Positions 11,700 to 24,841 are shown, counted from the stretch's first letter. The stretch: 64,000 nucleotides of DNA from Ophioderma brevispina (GCA_023653785.1 JAMKCH010010265.1:22071-86070); one strand, 5' to 3'. Translations and numbers: made by a program. The notes: generated by a model not told the origin, from the sequence alone.

Positions 11700-13989
11700 A
11701 TTTGTTATTAAAGTGTGGTTATTGGGTTCCACGCACTTAGTCTATATGCATCATCAAGCCTCATGCTTCTCGCCGGTAACCAACTTCTGTCCCAACATAT
11801 TTTTTTTCCCATAAAATTAAAAACATAATTTACATTAATGAAAAGTCATTCTTAAACATTAAAGGGGAAAGGAGAAAACAAACTTTAAACGGTGCCATGA
11901 CTGTGAAGCGACACGAAAAATCGTTTTGCGAATGCCCATTCAACAATTTTGATGTTAGAAAACTCTATATAATCATCTTCCATTTTGAAGAGGGTAGCTT
12001 CCGTGATAAACACGCGATGAACCAACCCAGTAGCATCAGCAGCATCAACATGCACTCTAAAGTATTTTTTGTGATTTACTTAAAAAAAAACTGTTGAGTC
12101 TTTCCTCTATTTTACATGCAAGTCAACCTAAATTTACGTCTTTATTGAAATTAACCCACTTCCTACTTACTTTTGAAAATGATAAATGTTCATTGTGAGC
12201 AAAATTGACGATATACGTCCATGTTTGTGTAAGCTTCCTATCCCTCTATAGGTATATTCGTCCCAGGTACCATGTGCGACAAAAAAACTATACTGTACCA
12301 CAATCCATGTAGGACATTTAATTTGCTATCCAGGACTCGATTCATGGATCAATGCTTTTTTTCTTTCTGGCCACATTTGCTGTAAGTATTCTTATTCTTA
12401 ACCATTTAAATTGTAATGCATTTTTGGCCGACCGAACCTATTGGCTATAACCGATTAGCCATAGGGTTTGTAACAATCCACATTTGACTTCTTGATTAAT
12501 TTCTTGTATGGTTTATTCTATTAAATCGACACAGGGTTTGTGTACATAGATACTAGATCATTTATTCCAAACATAAAACTAAGTCGAAGAAAAGCATTTA
12601 ACTTGTAAATTAAAGATATAATGTCATAGAATTACTTGTGGGATGAAAATTTGAAGACAAAATTCGTCCATGGTTTCAAAATGCAACAAAAAATTTTAAA
12701 AATTTAATGACATATTTGACCGAAGAATCCAAGGATGGTGGCCGATGAAGTATGTTTTTCAGGTGCTCACAAAAAGTCATCAGCAAGAAAATTAAGTAGA
12801 AGAAAGCCATGACATATGTTTTATAGGAAAGATAATTGGATTAAAGGTTTAAATATTAAGACTCAAAAAAATGAAGACAACTTGTCTTTTGTTTCGAAAT
12901 CCACAAAATATAGGTCAAAAATCCAAAATGGCGGATATGAAATAAATGATCAGGTCCGAACCTGTGCAATTCGTGCAACATTTGTCAGGCTATTCAAATC
13001 TATTTCTCAAACCCGCCTAAAGTAATGCAATAGATGGATCACCAATCAAGACACTTCACTTTGCATTGGGTTTTATCTATTAGTGCGAAAAAATAACGGG
13101 GGGGACGATGTTTTGCTTTCCAGTGACCGAGGAGAGGACACTATAGCCACTTTCAGTCATTAGAGACTATAATAACCCTGGAAAGCTTGTTAAAACAAGC
13201 TTAAAGACAAACATGAAATTATATATATACACCGTAAATAGATTACTCGCTGAGTTCGCTTGTTAATTTCCAAGGGAATCATGCAGATTTACAAAACACA
13301 GAGGCCATATCACATTGGCCTATGGGGCAGCGTGATACAACATGTGCGAGTAACATCAAACCGCAATGTCAGAATCAACTGACATTTTCGATATGAGCTT
13401 TCTCGGGAATACCTAGTGTGAATAATAAATGAGGTGCGGATTACGAAATGCGAAATTGTATAAATTACTACCTCACGTGGAAGGTGTTTCAAAACCTGAT
13501 GTAAAGAAAAGAAATAAGCTGATAATAATTAAATTTTAAAATATCATATCATGTGCAACATAGTATCAGTAATATATCATCTCAGTTCATGATCATTTCT
13601 ACTAACATGTACGATTTGAAATTATTATGTCAGGAGGAATTATGGGTGCAGGGGGAAAGGAAGTACAGACTTTTCTATCGTCGATTTTTTAGTAATGATT
13701 TCTGGGGGTGTGTGCAAAAATTTCGTGCAGTGCATTTTCAGAAATTCAAATATGGACGCTACCACTCTCAAATTCATTCAAATGGTCAGAATTTTATGAT
13801 CTATATCAGGTTTAAAATCGAGAACCTAATGGACAGGTTTTGGAGTGATTTGATCAAAACATTACCATCAAATCCATATGGCCACCCCGAAATTCGAATA
13901 TCCCCGAATCATCCAATTGACCATAACTCATCAAAGTTTATGTGTGATAGAGGCATAATTCTAGCTCTATACCAGTAGGATCTCATATC
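11700..13989. other. AT-rich DNA, no gene recognised
   Basis: Frames up to 141 codons (13553-13978, +) occur, but the translation has no recognisable domain and biased Phe/Ile/Asn content expected from AT-rich sequence. Scattered phrases such as AAAATGGCGGAT and CCAAGGATGGTGGCC suggest old dispersed repeats. Confidence 0.4.
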
Positions 13990-14560
13990 TGGAATGCGAA
14001 GTGTGTTAACATGCTTTACCAATCAAGATGGCAGCAATTGAGCTCCTTTCAAGCATCTTTAAAAAACCACCAAATGTAATATATCCATAATATATTTGCC
14101 GCCAATTTGAATTTTTAAGCATGTTGTCAAAACAAAAAATACAATACGAGGTTTGTGGATGCTCAAAAGCATAGATCTCATACTTGAATTTAAACTTTAA
14201 TAATCATTTTGGCTGCTGATAACTAAATACAATACAGTTGTATCGTAATTATAGGTTTTAAAGAAGCTAAAAAGGCAACCAGAATCGGCCTTCCCATCTT
14301 AGAATTGTTTGATGTTTACGAAACAAAACAAATGCCAGATAAGGATGTCAAAGTGGCAAATACTTATCCCATCCTTCATTTACACTTTATAATCATAATT
14401 AGGTGATGTAACTACAATAATGATAGATTAGGTTTTAAGTATCTTTAAAACCCGGCTTTATGGGCTGCCATCTTGAATATAACAAAATTGTAGACTTCCA
14501 GAGAAAGCCCAAATAAGGGTTCTTTGACCAAATACATATATCTCAGAAGTGTTAAAGCCT
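13990..14560. repeat. Degenerate tandem repeat, about 180 bp period
   Basis: The run ATTTACACTTTATAATCAT / ATTTAAACTTTAATAATCAT, followed some 50 bases later by TAGGTTTTAAAG / TAGGTTTTAAGT, and then by CCATCTT.GAAT, occurs twice in the same order (TAGGTTTTAA at about 14252 and 14431). A third, weaker unit may precede them. No coding content. Confidence 0.45.
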
Positions 14561-16620
14561 TAAACATACAATATACAGACTAGATACAAGCCTCTACAAA
14601 TGCAAAATGGGAGAACACTTGACAAGTCTGGATGCGTTCGAATGCATTCTAGGGTTATGTTTAAAATAACACTTACAGATTGTGTTTCAATGGTAACGAA
14701 TTTGGACCCCGCATAACCTTTTTATGTGTTTTAGGATAATTCTGCATATCATAATATGTATACTGGGAGTAAGATCATGTTATGATTCCGAGGCGCATAT
14801 TTGACATTTGAGCAGACGTATTGGATTTTTGAGGCAATGTAATGACCCAATTTACATTAGTAACACTTCATCGTGCGTAACAACACAGTAGTACCGCAAA
14901 AAATTGTCTCTATCAAAATACTTGGTTTTTTTTAGTGATTTTGTGACTGGGAATCAGCCCATATTGGATTTTCAAAATGCCACTGCCCAATGTGCACACC
15001 CTTCAATTATTAACTTAGGTCCTAATAAACTAAATCATCGAATATCAAAAGTCTGTACTCCATTTCCATCTTTAAGGCTGTGAGCACAACTCCACCGACT
15101 TTATTAACATTTTGATTTCCCTAGTAACGTTTTGGGTTTTTTTTTTCGGTGCGGCTATGGACCTACCCATGCCAGTTGCTTTACCATTTAGGTATTGTGG
15201 ATCCTATTGTTTCATGAAGCTAATTGGACATTTGGACAGTTTACCAATTTGACTCTGTCTGTTGATGATTACTGTCCATTAAGTGTGGACATTCGTCTGG
15301 TGTTTATTACATCGGTACAGATATTGAATTTTCATTGTTTACGAAATTCAGGTAAATGGTAACTAAATACCAACGTCCTTTCAAATATTTCGAAGCTAAT
15401 AACAAGTACTGTAATAATAATCTAATTAGAATGTGGCAATTTTGACTAGTGGGGTTGCACAATAGAGACTTTGGTCGATTTACATATGACGGATGTTGAA
15501 CCCTCTCTCATAGAAGTGCATACCGATTTCCCACACACCCCCCCACAACAACAAGGCTTTTTTTAAATATTTTGTTAGTAAATATTCTCATCTTAATGTA
15601 TAAGCATGACACAAGCAAAATATGCCAATTCATTTAATACACAATGCTATGACTACATTGTGAATCTCGGCACTTCCACTCAACCTCCGTCATTATGTAA
15701 TAAACCAAATTGAGAAGCATTCGCAATGACGCAAGTTGATTTGAAGGTGAAAACGCCGGGGATTGTTGTATTCCATAGTGACTGATGCTGAATACCTTTT
15801 GTATAGGGAACTTCACCCATCCGCACTATGTCATGGACTAATCGCCAATTTTGCGTAATTCTTTTGTGACTTTTCCAATGTACTGTATTAACATTCATTT
15901 TATCACGTAAGAGTTCGTGAAGATTCGCGTAAAAGAAATTGTCAATTGTTCATTTGGTTCCTTAATCGGATTTGATCGTGTTAATCGTATATGGGGATAT
16001 TTACCGAATCTTTAGAGTTTGCGATTTTCAAATGCGGATTTTCTCGAAAAAAAAATCGAATTATGTTAACATTCGTCTATGTAATACACCGACGATTGAT
16101 TTACAAAAATATAGAATTTTGAATTGTCGGTCTAAATTCACCGACAAACACAGCCGGTTGTATCCCTTACCGTGCCTAGAGGAAAATGATACCAAACCTG
16201 ACATCACCGCAAAAATGGATTGTAGCGTTATTGTATAGGGAGAAAGTTCCCCACTAAACACAAGGCAGAGTCCGCTTCGTGATTTTTGAAAAGTGGCAAA
16301 AAATTGTATTTAGGGATTTAAGTTAAATACATTAAAACATTCATCCCTATATGAAGACCACTAATAACCTAGCCTCAAAGCAACAAAATGTCTGGAAGTA
16401 TTGCAGTTGAATATCTCTTAACCGTCCGTCCAAACATCTTATATCCAAGTCAAAATATCGTGGGTATCAAACCATAAGGATCACATTATGCCAATTGTAT
16501 ACGAGCTAAAATCCCAGTTCAATTTATTTTAATCCGCAATATGGAATCGGCTTTAATTTAAATTTAATTCAAGAACCGGAGATGACGGTATTTTATTGCG
16601 ATTCCTTGTATTACCTTCAA
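14561..16620. other. AT-rich DNA, no gene recognised
   Basis: No domain-bearing frame, tRNA or clear inverted repeat was found. A C-rich tract sits at 15533-15545. Confidence 0.4.
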
Positions 16621-16630
16621 TGTCTTAGCC

Positions 16631-16701
16631 TATAAAATCGTTGGGCTTCCAGCTGCCAAAGGCATTGCTGTTATGTGCGTCAGTATTATCAGTTAATCTA
16701 G
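16631..16701 (+). promoter_or_regulatory. Candidate TATA promoter and short 5' exon
   Basis: TATAAAA at 16631-16637 is followed about 65 bases later by a strong splice donor (CTAG/GTAAGTG, exon edge at 16701). A start near +30 would fall around 16661. The spacing would suit a TATA-driven gene with a short non-coding first exon. No downstream coding exon can be tied to it, so it may be a chance arrangement. Confidence 0.25.
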
Positions 16702-17078
16702 GTAAGTGTTTTCTTTAAATTGTGCAAATGTACATCTACAAGAGGAAAAAGAACTACACTGTTGCTCATATTTTTTTTTAATTTTTTATATTTGTTTCCA
16801 ATTTTGGGATGATTCTTACAGTATGAGTTATTTATAGTATGTAGGGTGTATATCGCCACACTACTTGATTGATCAGTCTCTTCCGCTCCATGAACTTAGT
16901 CCACAATTAACCCTTTACGAACTGTGTCTTTAGCCTGAGAGGAAAAGTGGGTATTTGAACAGCAGATTTAAGGATTTTGTTACAATTTTTTTCACATCAG
17001 CCAGTTTTACAGATAACACATTTTTGGGTGATTTCATGCATCGAAATGTTCAATAGTACTGTTCTAAATGTCAATCAG

Positions 17079-17835
17079 TCACCAATATCGAGTATGGCCG
17101 CCCATGGCATGAATCAGTGCGTTAAAACGTCGCGGCATACTGTCCACAAGGTCGTTTATGATGTCATTGGGCAGAGCGTCCCATTCATCGGCCAGAGCCT
17201 GAGCTAACCCCTGTCCCTGTCATTGATGGCTCGACCTAACGCATCCCATGCATACTCGATAGGGTTCATATAAGGGTAGCAAGCAGGTCATGGTATCTGC
17301 TCCACCCGCGCTGCAACAAGAAATTGTCTCAATAGAACAGCCTTGTGCGGCGTTGTCGTCCACCAGCCGAAAATTGTTTGCATAAACACTTCTTGCATGT
17401 GGCAGGCAGTGTAGTGGTTTCCCAGAATGTCCAGGTACAAGACCACATTCATGTTTCCATCTGGCCCCACCAGTGATGTTTTCCTCCATGATGAATACCG
17501 GCCCATACCATCACTGAGCCGTCACCACCAATACAGGCATCTCGGAGGTTCTCACCACGTAATTGACGAACCCTTTGTCTTCCATCTTGACGGTCAAGGA
17601 TGTAGCGGCTCCCATCCATAAAGACAACGTGTCGCCAGTGTTCGAGCTGCATTTGGTCATTCGTCTTGCTCGGTAAACCATGTTGAAGCAATTTCTGATT
17701 TACAGTTTAGCGGGAAACGTTGATTCCATAGTATCCACAAACGACGAAGACGACTTGTTGGCATTTTCCGGGCTCTACGGCATATATTAAGCAGCGGCAA
17801 TCATCTAGTCTGGTAGTTCAGTCGCGATAATCGGA
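17079..17835 (-). pseudogene. Tc1-family transposase, degenerate
   Basis: Minus-strand peptides in successive frames match the catalytic half of a Tc1-like DDE transposase: WRHVVFMDGSRYILD (first Asp, normally within DES), GDGSVMVWAGI, DGNMNVVLYLDILGNH, RLVDDNAAQ (second Asp), PYMNPIEYAWDALGRAINDR (Glu of DD34E) and the C-terminal MPRRFNALIHAMGGHTRYW ending at TGA 17079-17081. Several frameshifts separate them and the N-terminal helix-turn-helix is not clear, so it is inactive as read. Family members cut and paste at TA sites. Terminal repeats were not found with confidence. Confidence 0.85.
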
Positions 17836-19128
17836 TATTTTTGTGGCCTCAAATGACCCACTTCTCATAATATTTGAGGATTTTACAAAACCGTACTCTC
17901 CGATATCCCGAGGAAATCCGCGACTCGTTTGTACCCTTCCAGTCGGAGTGCAAAGCACTCTTCGGCGTATTGCCAATGCGTTGGATGAGGCAAAGCCTAA
18001 GGAACCCGCCGTGTCAGTTTTTGTGTAATGGAAAACAAAAAAAACTCTAAAAAACGTGGGCTCGTTGCACACACAGGCTTGGCGCAGGGAAAAAGGATAA
18101 AACAACAGAAGCCTGGCCTTTTATAGATACCCAACAAAAGGCATCATTACGTCATTCAAAATTATGTATGGATTAACTTTACACAGGGATAGTGTTGACT
18201 CATTATGTTCAAATAGATATACGTTTTAAGATTGGTTCTTAAAAACATGTTCCAACTTTCATGAGTAACTGTGTATCATATCTTTGTGTTTTCATCGCTC
18301 CTTCTTATCTACAGAGATCCTCTTGAGAAGATAAAGAACTCGATGTCGTGGTTTTCATCTTATTTCTACACTGGCCCACTTGCCCTAAACAAATTGCACC
18401 CTGGTTTAGTGACCGGCAGTGGAGTTGAAGTTTCTTTGTTACATTGACGCTCGGCATTCTCTCTTGGCATGCTATTTCAGCAAAATGACTATCTTTCCTC
18501 CAAAATGGGATTGTGAAGTAATCTTCGATTCAAAAACAAAAGAATGGATGAATGTAGATCTATTAAACTAGACGGCGGGGTGTGGTTGACCTGCCCAGAG
18601 AGAATTATTTGAGGAAACTGAGGGAGGTCCCCTTTGGTAAATAACGCCTGTATTGCGTGTGTTGCGCCTGGCTTTCGGCACTGCGCTGGTGATAATCGCG
18701 GTGACTCGGCGATCGATTCGGTGGATCTGCAGAGTCTAGCCATATTTATTTGTACAGATCAGGGACAGCTTATTTTTCGTGAAACTAAACTTCTTGTCTA
18801 TACGAGGGAGCAATATGCATCCGCTGCTCTGTGTGTATCGAAGCACAAAAGTGGCATCCGGTTGGATGTAAATTATAAAAATGTTGCTTTTTCAGATTGG
18901 TGAATTACGTATGAGGCTGATGACAATTTTTGGCCGTGTTTTGGGATGGTGTTTGTTAGTAGGTGCTTTGTTAATCGAAAAGGTAAAATCCGCAATAGCG
19001 GAATCATGACATGACATCCAAAGTGAAAAAACAGTATAAACAGGGCATTACATGTGGTTCTAAGGTAATAAGAGTTTTATTTTCAATTAAAAGATAAAAT
19101 ATATTTTAAACAATATAATATAAAATAT
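17836..19128. other. No gene recognised
   Basis: Overlapping frames of 60-95 codons on both strands lack domains. The + frame 18634-18903 is Cys- and Ser-rich but matches nothing I know. Confidence 0.4.
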
Positions 19129-19300
19129 ATGTGGTGTGTGAATATGGGGAGTGGGTGTGAGTGAGAGCTAGAGCGAAAGAAAGTGGGTGTGTGGTGTTGG
19201 GTGTGTGTGTGGTGTGTGGTAGTGTGTGTGTGTGTGTGGTGTGGGGGATGTGTTGGGGTTGGTTTGTTGTTGTGTGTGTGTTCGTGTTTCTGTTCTATCC
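19129..19300 (+). repeat. GT-rich microsatellite tract
   Basis: Imperfect (GT)n and GTGTGG runs extend over about 170 bases. The open frame through it is an artefact of the simple repeat. Confidence 0.85.
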
Positions 19301-20980
19301 CAATACCCTACTTTCGGACTGTTTGAAACACACACAAAATTGTGAACCGTTTTCTAAATGTGGGACCGATGCCACAATTGTTAAAGTCTAAACTAGGTAA
19401 CTCTAATTAATATGGATACGTGCTAGGAGACAGCTCATCACCCTAATTAACATAATAAAGAAATATACCATAGTGGGCTTTATTTTCCGTTAAGAGTGCC
19501 CATCACCCCAAAACAATAAAACAATTTAAGACAGTTGGTAAGAAAAAATAAGCAATCAAATAACCCACCACTTCCCCTTTAAGGCAGTTTACAACAGTGG
19601 TTGGAAAAAAACTAACAAGAAAAAAACAAACAAAAAAAGCAAACATACAGGTTTAATACAGTTGGCTTTTTTTTCTTATCGAATACGATAAATTGACAGA
19701 AGGGATGAAAAAACCGTGTTTAAAGATATGAATTCAATGACTTAAATATCCGATTTTGCCTTAATAAGTTATTTTAGCCTAATTCCACTTATAGGTAAGT
19801 TTGGATACAGATGCTTGTTACAGGACAATGCAAAACAATCGGAATGTTGATGATTTGTTTCCAATGTTCTGATTTAGCAAATCAGTTAGCTACTCTAGAA
19901 TTCCTAGATTTATTTTTAAATATTAAAGACTGTTATTAGTGACAAAACTTTTTTGGGACTTAAAAATTTAAATTCCATGTAAAAGTCTTATTTAATTTAA
20001 AATTAAGTCCTTTGATATGAAAATAAACCTTAAATGGGCTTAACAAACTATTTATCAAGCCCATTTAAAGATGTATTTTGAATCTAAAGGAATTGTTTTA
20101 AGAAATTGAAGTCCACTGTCACCTTATATCAGTCGGCCTCGGACTTAAAAGGAAATCAAGGAATTTAGAGAGTAGTGCCCTTTAACAGATTAAACAATCC
20201 ACGTTGGGAAAGGGGTCCAAAATAAATTGTACACCCCTCTAATTGATTGTATATTCTGGACGCATAACCCCCGCAGGCGCGCGCGCAGTGGATTGAAGCC
20301 TGCTAAAACTATTACGGGGATCCGTCGGCTCATACAGTCCACGGTAAAGGTATTTAGCTGGCTGACTATGTTTTCCAGTTTGTAGACTTATGGACCCATC
20401 TTTTTCACAGTCATGCGGGGACAATTGACTATTAATTATAACGAACAAAATACAGATGTTGAATCTTAAAAAGGCATTTTATTATGGGAATAAAACAGCC
20501 AATTTTGAAAAAAATAAAGATTGATGACGTCACGGCATTGCTTGGTTATTATTTTGCTCGGGGGGGACCCTTCAGTAAAAATGACGTACCATCCTACATT
20601 GAAAAAAACAACCGATTATCGTATCGCTACGTCGGGTTTTTGAATCATAGGGAAAAGGTACAATTCTTGTACTGTTTGACATAATAAACCGGTGTCTTTT
20701 AGAAAAATTAATAGCACTTTGGGCAGGGGGTCATCATGTACAGACCATTATTAACATAGGCGGATTTAATATATCAGGTCGCCCCGAAGAACAAGCTGAT
20801 ACCTGATACCTGACACGTGGACCTGGTACCTGAACACGTGACACCAAAACATTCATCTCGTTACCGTTTAAACTACAATACGGCAAAGCAGCAAGCATTC
20901 TGCATCTCCGTTGTCACAGCGTAAGCGATCAAGATGAGACTATAAATTGAAACATTTAACATCAATGATAAGCCTTCTCT
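19301..20980. other. AT-rich DNA, no gene recognised
   Basis: Only short frames. Around 20800-20840 the phrases ACCTGATACCTGACACGTGG and ACCTGAACACGTGAC form a small imperfect repeat. Confidence 0.4.
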
Positions 20981-20989
20981 ATGGCATGG

Positions 20990-21185
20990 AATACAATGAG
21001 AGTACATATGGTCCAGGGATATGACGGCCGACTCATGATTGAAGGTTGCGGGTTCGAACCCCGGTGGGGCCAAGTTGTATCGCCTTTTTTTTTTTTTTTT
21101 AAGAATGTAAGTATTTATATAGCGCTTTACACAAACGTCTCAAAGCGCTTTACATATTCCGCTGTCACTAGGAGATATCACATTT
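20990..21185 (+). mobile_element. tRNA-derived SINE, plus strand
   Basis: A tRNA-like head (about 21010-21074) carries a weak A box and a clear B box GGTTCGAACCCC within GGTTGCGGGTTCGAACCCCG. A T-run follows, then the body TTATATAGCGCTTTAC..CTCAAAGCGCTTTACA (21116-21152). The AGCGC body matches the 3' part of the SINE at 4963-5332. Confidence 0.75.
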
Positions 21186-21394
21186 TCACAAAACTTGAAA
21201 AAGTTGGCAGCCACAATATAATGGCGCAATGTACATGGTGGAGTCTGGCCCAATCGCTTGGCCAAGAAGAGATGGGCACTCAGTTCTTGTGGCACAGATC
21301 GTCCCTTTACCTCTTTCCTGTCGAGCTCCAGGGTGACTGTATTTTCATGAAAATATGGAAAATGAACAATGCTGTGATAGATAGGAAAAATTAA

Positions 21395-21870
21395 AATTTA
21401 AATAATTAAGTAAAAAAAACTTAAATGTTTAATCAAATGTTTTTTTTTATAACAAAATAACAGCCAATTAAAAATAGGCATACATAAAAAATATCAAGTA
21501 TAAAAGAAGTATAATGATAAATTAAAAACAAAATTACTAAATATAAGCAATTCAAAAAATCATATTCAAAGTGAATGAACAAAAATAATACAATTCAATA
21601 AGTAAACAATACAAGTAAAATGAAAATACAGCAATAAACAAAACAAAATATTAAAGTATAAAAAATGAATAAAAATAGAAAGCAATAAAACCATATTGAA
21701 GATGAAAACAAAAATGAAAATACATTATAAGCAATAATAAATATAAAATAAAACAATTATAAAATGATGAAAATAGATGAAAAATACAAACAAAAAGAAA
21801 ATGTTCTTTGGAGGTAAAATGCACCAATATCAACAAAAAAAACGAAAAGAAAACACGAGAACAAATACCC
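21395..21870. repeat. A-rich low-complexity stretch
   Basis: More than 400 bases dominated by A, with AAAATA, AATACA and AACAAAA words, ending in a C run and (CA)n at 21869-21885. Frames on the minus strand are Phe/Leu artefacts. Confidence 0.8.
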
Positions 21871-22009
21871 CCCCCCCCACACACAACATGCGGGAGAAGT
21901 TTGAATATATATAAGACATGTATAAATTATAAGCTGATATAGAGCTATATAAAAAGGGGCCTAACTCTAATGCCGCGGTGACGGTGTGAAACGGGCAAAA
22001 ATTTCGTTA

Positions 22010-22205
22010 TTTTGATCGCTATGGTGCGACTTACAAGGAAAAAAAAATTCTTATTCGACCCACCCCGGTGCGAATTACATAGAAAAAGTTTTCTTATTCA
22101 CACGTTACGGTGCGAATACAAGAAAAGGTTTCTTATTCCCACCGCTACGGTGAGAATACCGGAGGACATTCTTATTCGCACCGTCACGGTGAGAATAGAT
22201 AAATA
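22010..22205 (+). repeat. Tandem array of small hairpin units
   Basis: Four to five copies of a 40-45 base unit of the form TTCTTATTC.CACCG..ACGGTG.GAATA. Each unit holds a short dyad (CACCG/CGGTG flanked by ATTC/GAAT), so each could fold into a stem of about 9-10 pairs. Units differ at a few positions. The order stem, A-rich linker, stem is kept across the array. Confidence 0.7.
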
Positions 22206-22262
22206 GACTCTTCCTAAAGCTTATACTGCCGCGGCCTCGACAAACCAAACCAACCAACAACG

Positions 22263-22418
22263 ATGAATGACACCATCACCATTGTGAACTGGTCATCTCA
22301 CGCAAAGATGGCATGGCACAGAAATGCTGCTAACTCGATCCATTTCCTGACCAATATAGCAACTGTTAAGACTTTTGTAACGGGGTTCTTCCTCAGCGTC
22401 TTGGGTATCTCATGGTAG
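22263..22418 (+). CDS. Short unassigned frame (51 codons)
   Basis: ATG at 22263 opens a 51-codon frame ending in TAG at 22416-22418. It begins MNDTITIVNWSSHAKMAWHR and ends in a hydrophobic stretch, FVTGFFLSVLGISW. A GTAGGT donor-like site overlaps the stop, so this could be the end of a coding exon. Its balanced amino-acid use differs from the surrounding AT-driven frames. I do not recognise a family; it may be chance. Confidence 0.2.
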   Translation: MNDTITIVNWSSHAKMAWHRNAANSIHFLTNIATVKTFVTGFFLSVLGISW

Positions 22419-22429
22419 GTGATTTGTTA

Positions 22430-23970
22430 CTATTTGGAATCAAAAATGTGTGATTGGGAGGCCAAAACTTACCTGCATGCAATAACATTGGGTTCCGAAT
22501 TTGGACACCCTAACTTTGCTTTTAAATCCAGATGTCAGGTGAGGAATTAAGCTGTGGGCTTTTAATTTGGTGTGGTATTGATGTACACTGTTTAAAGAGG
22601 CTATACTGTTGACTGGGATTTTTTTAGCTTCTTTATTTTTCAATATGTCATGTCAAAACTAGAAAATCTTAGGGGGCCCTATCGCAAAGGTAGAGAGGTC
22701 ACACCACAAACCTCAAAACTATCAGTAAGTTTCTGGTGATGTGGATAGGTAAGTATTAAACTTACCTTTTTTCTGTTCAAAGTAGTAGTTACGCATTTAC
22801 GATCTTGAAGATCATGATTTTTGGAGGGTGCAAAATTTTGCACCCATGTGGAGTCCCTCGCAAACGGCATACAAAATTGCCTTTTTTTGCCATGATGGAA
22901 ACACCTTTGCATTTATTTCTCTCTTTGGACTGAGTGCTTTTAGTGATACAAATGATCTGAGGACAAAAATCAAAATTGGGCTTGTAAACCAGTATTTTAG
23001 AAAATAATTTTTTTCGACCTGTCTAGTGTAGGAGATAGCCAGTGATCTCAGTTCCATATTAGAAAAAAATATGGGACTGAAAAAAACCGGTCTAGGCAAA
23101 GGCTATATGCACGACAACTGTCGTGCACAAAATTCTAAATGGCTATATACATGTTATAGTAATCCTACCAGGCTTTTATCATTAATCGTAATACACATAG
23201 TTGTAACACACTCAATTGTAAATTTTTTCTGCTAAAGCCCATGCAATAATAGGCCACGCAGTGAATATATCAGTAACATTTTGTCAGTTGTGCTTAAATT
23301 AATCAACAGTTAGGCCCAAGGCCCACGTCCGTTGCCACTGTTTATCGTCACTGCTATTAAAAGGTCACATCAATCATGCTTCTGTTAAATTACCTGTGCA
23401 TAACTCAAACTCCAGAAGAAACTTCCCATGCAAAGTAATCTCTATAAAAACATCAATACCCATGAACATACGCGCAATGGGCTACAGAGCCGATGGCTCT
23501 GTAGCCCTGCGCACCGATACACTATAATATCAAAACAAAGCCTATTATAAATTATTATTACACCGCCAAAACCATTGCACCCTGGATCTAGGCACCCAAA
23601 TGGGGTGGAGTAAAAAAAAAGGAATTGATTGAAGATTGAAAGTTAGGCCTTCTAACAGCCACATGTTATTAAAGCGAAGGTTTAACACGAGAGATTATTT
23701 AATGCTCATTTTATGAATCTGGCACACTGTGGACAATCGTATTCACAGCTACGGAACCGATCTTTCATGGATGGAGCATATGCAGTTTATAATACTGTAA
23801 AAAAATATTGGACACAATTTCTTTTATTCAGGAGCAATGAACTTTGCTGCGGCGTGTGCCTTTTCTAACCCCAAATGAGAATTTCTTAATATTTGTAGGA
23901 TGCGGTAAACGTGGAGTCTTTCACAAGTTCCTTAGAAACACGGTTTCGTGATACATCAGAAGGCAAAATG
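22430..23970. other. No gene recognised; one perfect hairpin
   Basis: A perfect 13-base stem with a 3-base loop lies at 23479-23507 (arm GGGCTACAGAGCC), and GCGC on either side can extend it. An AATTGATTGAAGATTGAA phrase near 23618 recurs near 28146 and looks like a retroelement tail. Otherwise nothing is recognisable. Confidence 0.45.
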
Positions 23971-23973
23971 CTG

Positions 23974-24035
23974 TATAAAAATCAGCACGGCACTCAAGGG
24001 ATCTCAGCTCAACTTCGGAGCACACGCTTAAAAAG
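23974..24035 (+). promoter_or_regulatory. Candidate TATA promoter with short 5' exon
   Basis: TATAAAA at 23974-23980, an initiator-like TCAGCT at 24004-24009 (about 32 bases downstream) and a good splice donor AAAAG/GTAAGC at 24035 fit a TATA-driven gene with a very short untranslated first exon. It lies 5 kb upstream of the first recognised exon of the protease gene, in the same orientation, and is the best promoter candidate for that gene. No connecting exon was found. Confidence 0.3.
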
Positions 24036-24841
24036 GTAAGCGAATAAAGTGATTGAAAGCTTACACGTTTAACTGCATCTTTGAAAGGAATTTGAAAAAA
24101 CGGTAAAGGTACCTGGGTGATACCTTAAAAGGAAACTTCCGAATCTACTTCTAAAACGCTAAAACGATATATGATAACGCATCCGATAGCTTCCAAGGAA
24201 TTCGCTGAAAACACATTAAAATATGTCATAGGCATGAAAGTCTCATGTAAAAATGCGATTTTTAACAGCTCTTTGTTTTCTTAAAACATATGCGATCAAA
24301 GATAGGCTGACAATTACCCTCGTGTAAAACTTTGAATACTGGCAGGTGTTTATGGGCTACAATGCCCTTAAAGTTAAAGGTCTAGCATTAGCTAATAGAT
24401 TCAAGCTCGGAAAAGTTTGGAATCTAGGTTACATCATGGAAGAAAGAGATAAGAAGGAAGCACATAGACTTTCATCATCCGATTTTAAATCTGTTTGTCC
24501 ATTCACCCACACAAAAGGAAGGGATTCAACAGCGACCCTTTGATCGTAATTCCTTTGTTTGTACATGTGGAACTGTATTTTTGTGAAAATTTCATATACA
24601 ATCTTGCAACCAAGGTTTTTCTAAATCAAAATTGTATCAGGACTCCAAATATCATGGCTGTCATTTTTTAAAATGTGTTTTGGGTGTATTCTAGGGGGCA
24701 AGGTTAAACAGGGGTCAAAATATAAAAGGGGGCAAAATGTGTTTTAAAGTATACCGTCATGTTCAGTACCTTTCAAGGATTACAGAAAGGTATAGTTTGC
24801 CCTACCTGAGGGTTATAGTATACAAATATTCACTGCTTTGA

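Noticed and set aside
13553..13978. 141-codon plus-strand frame
   Set aside because: No domain, composition driven by AT content, no splice or promoter context.
19161..19391. 76-codon frame rich in Cys and Val
   Set aside because: Direct translation of a GT microsatellite.
21651..21884. Hydrophobic frame resembling a membrane protein
   Set aside because: Artefact of an A-rich tract read on the minus strand as Phe and Leu.
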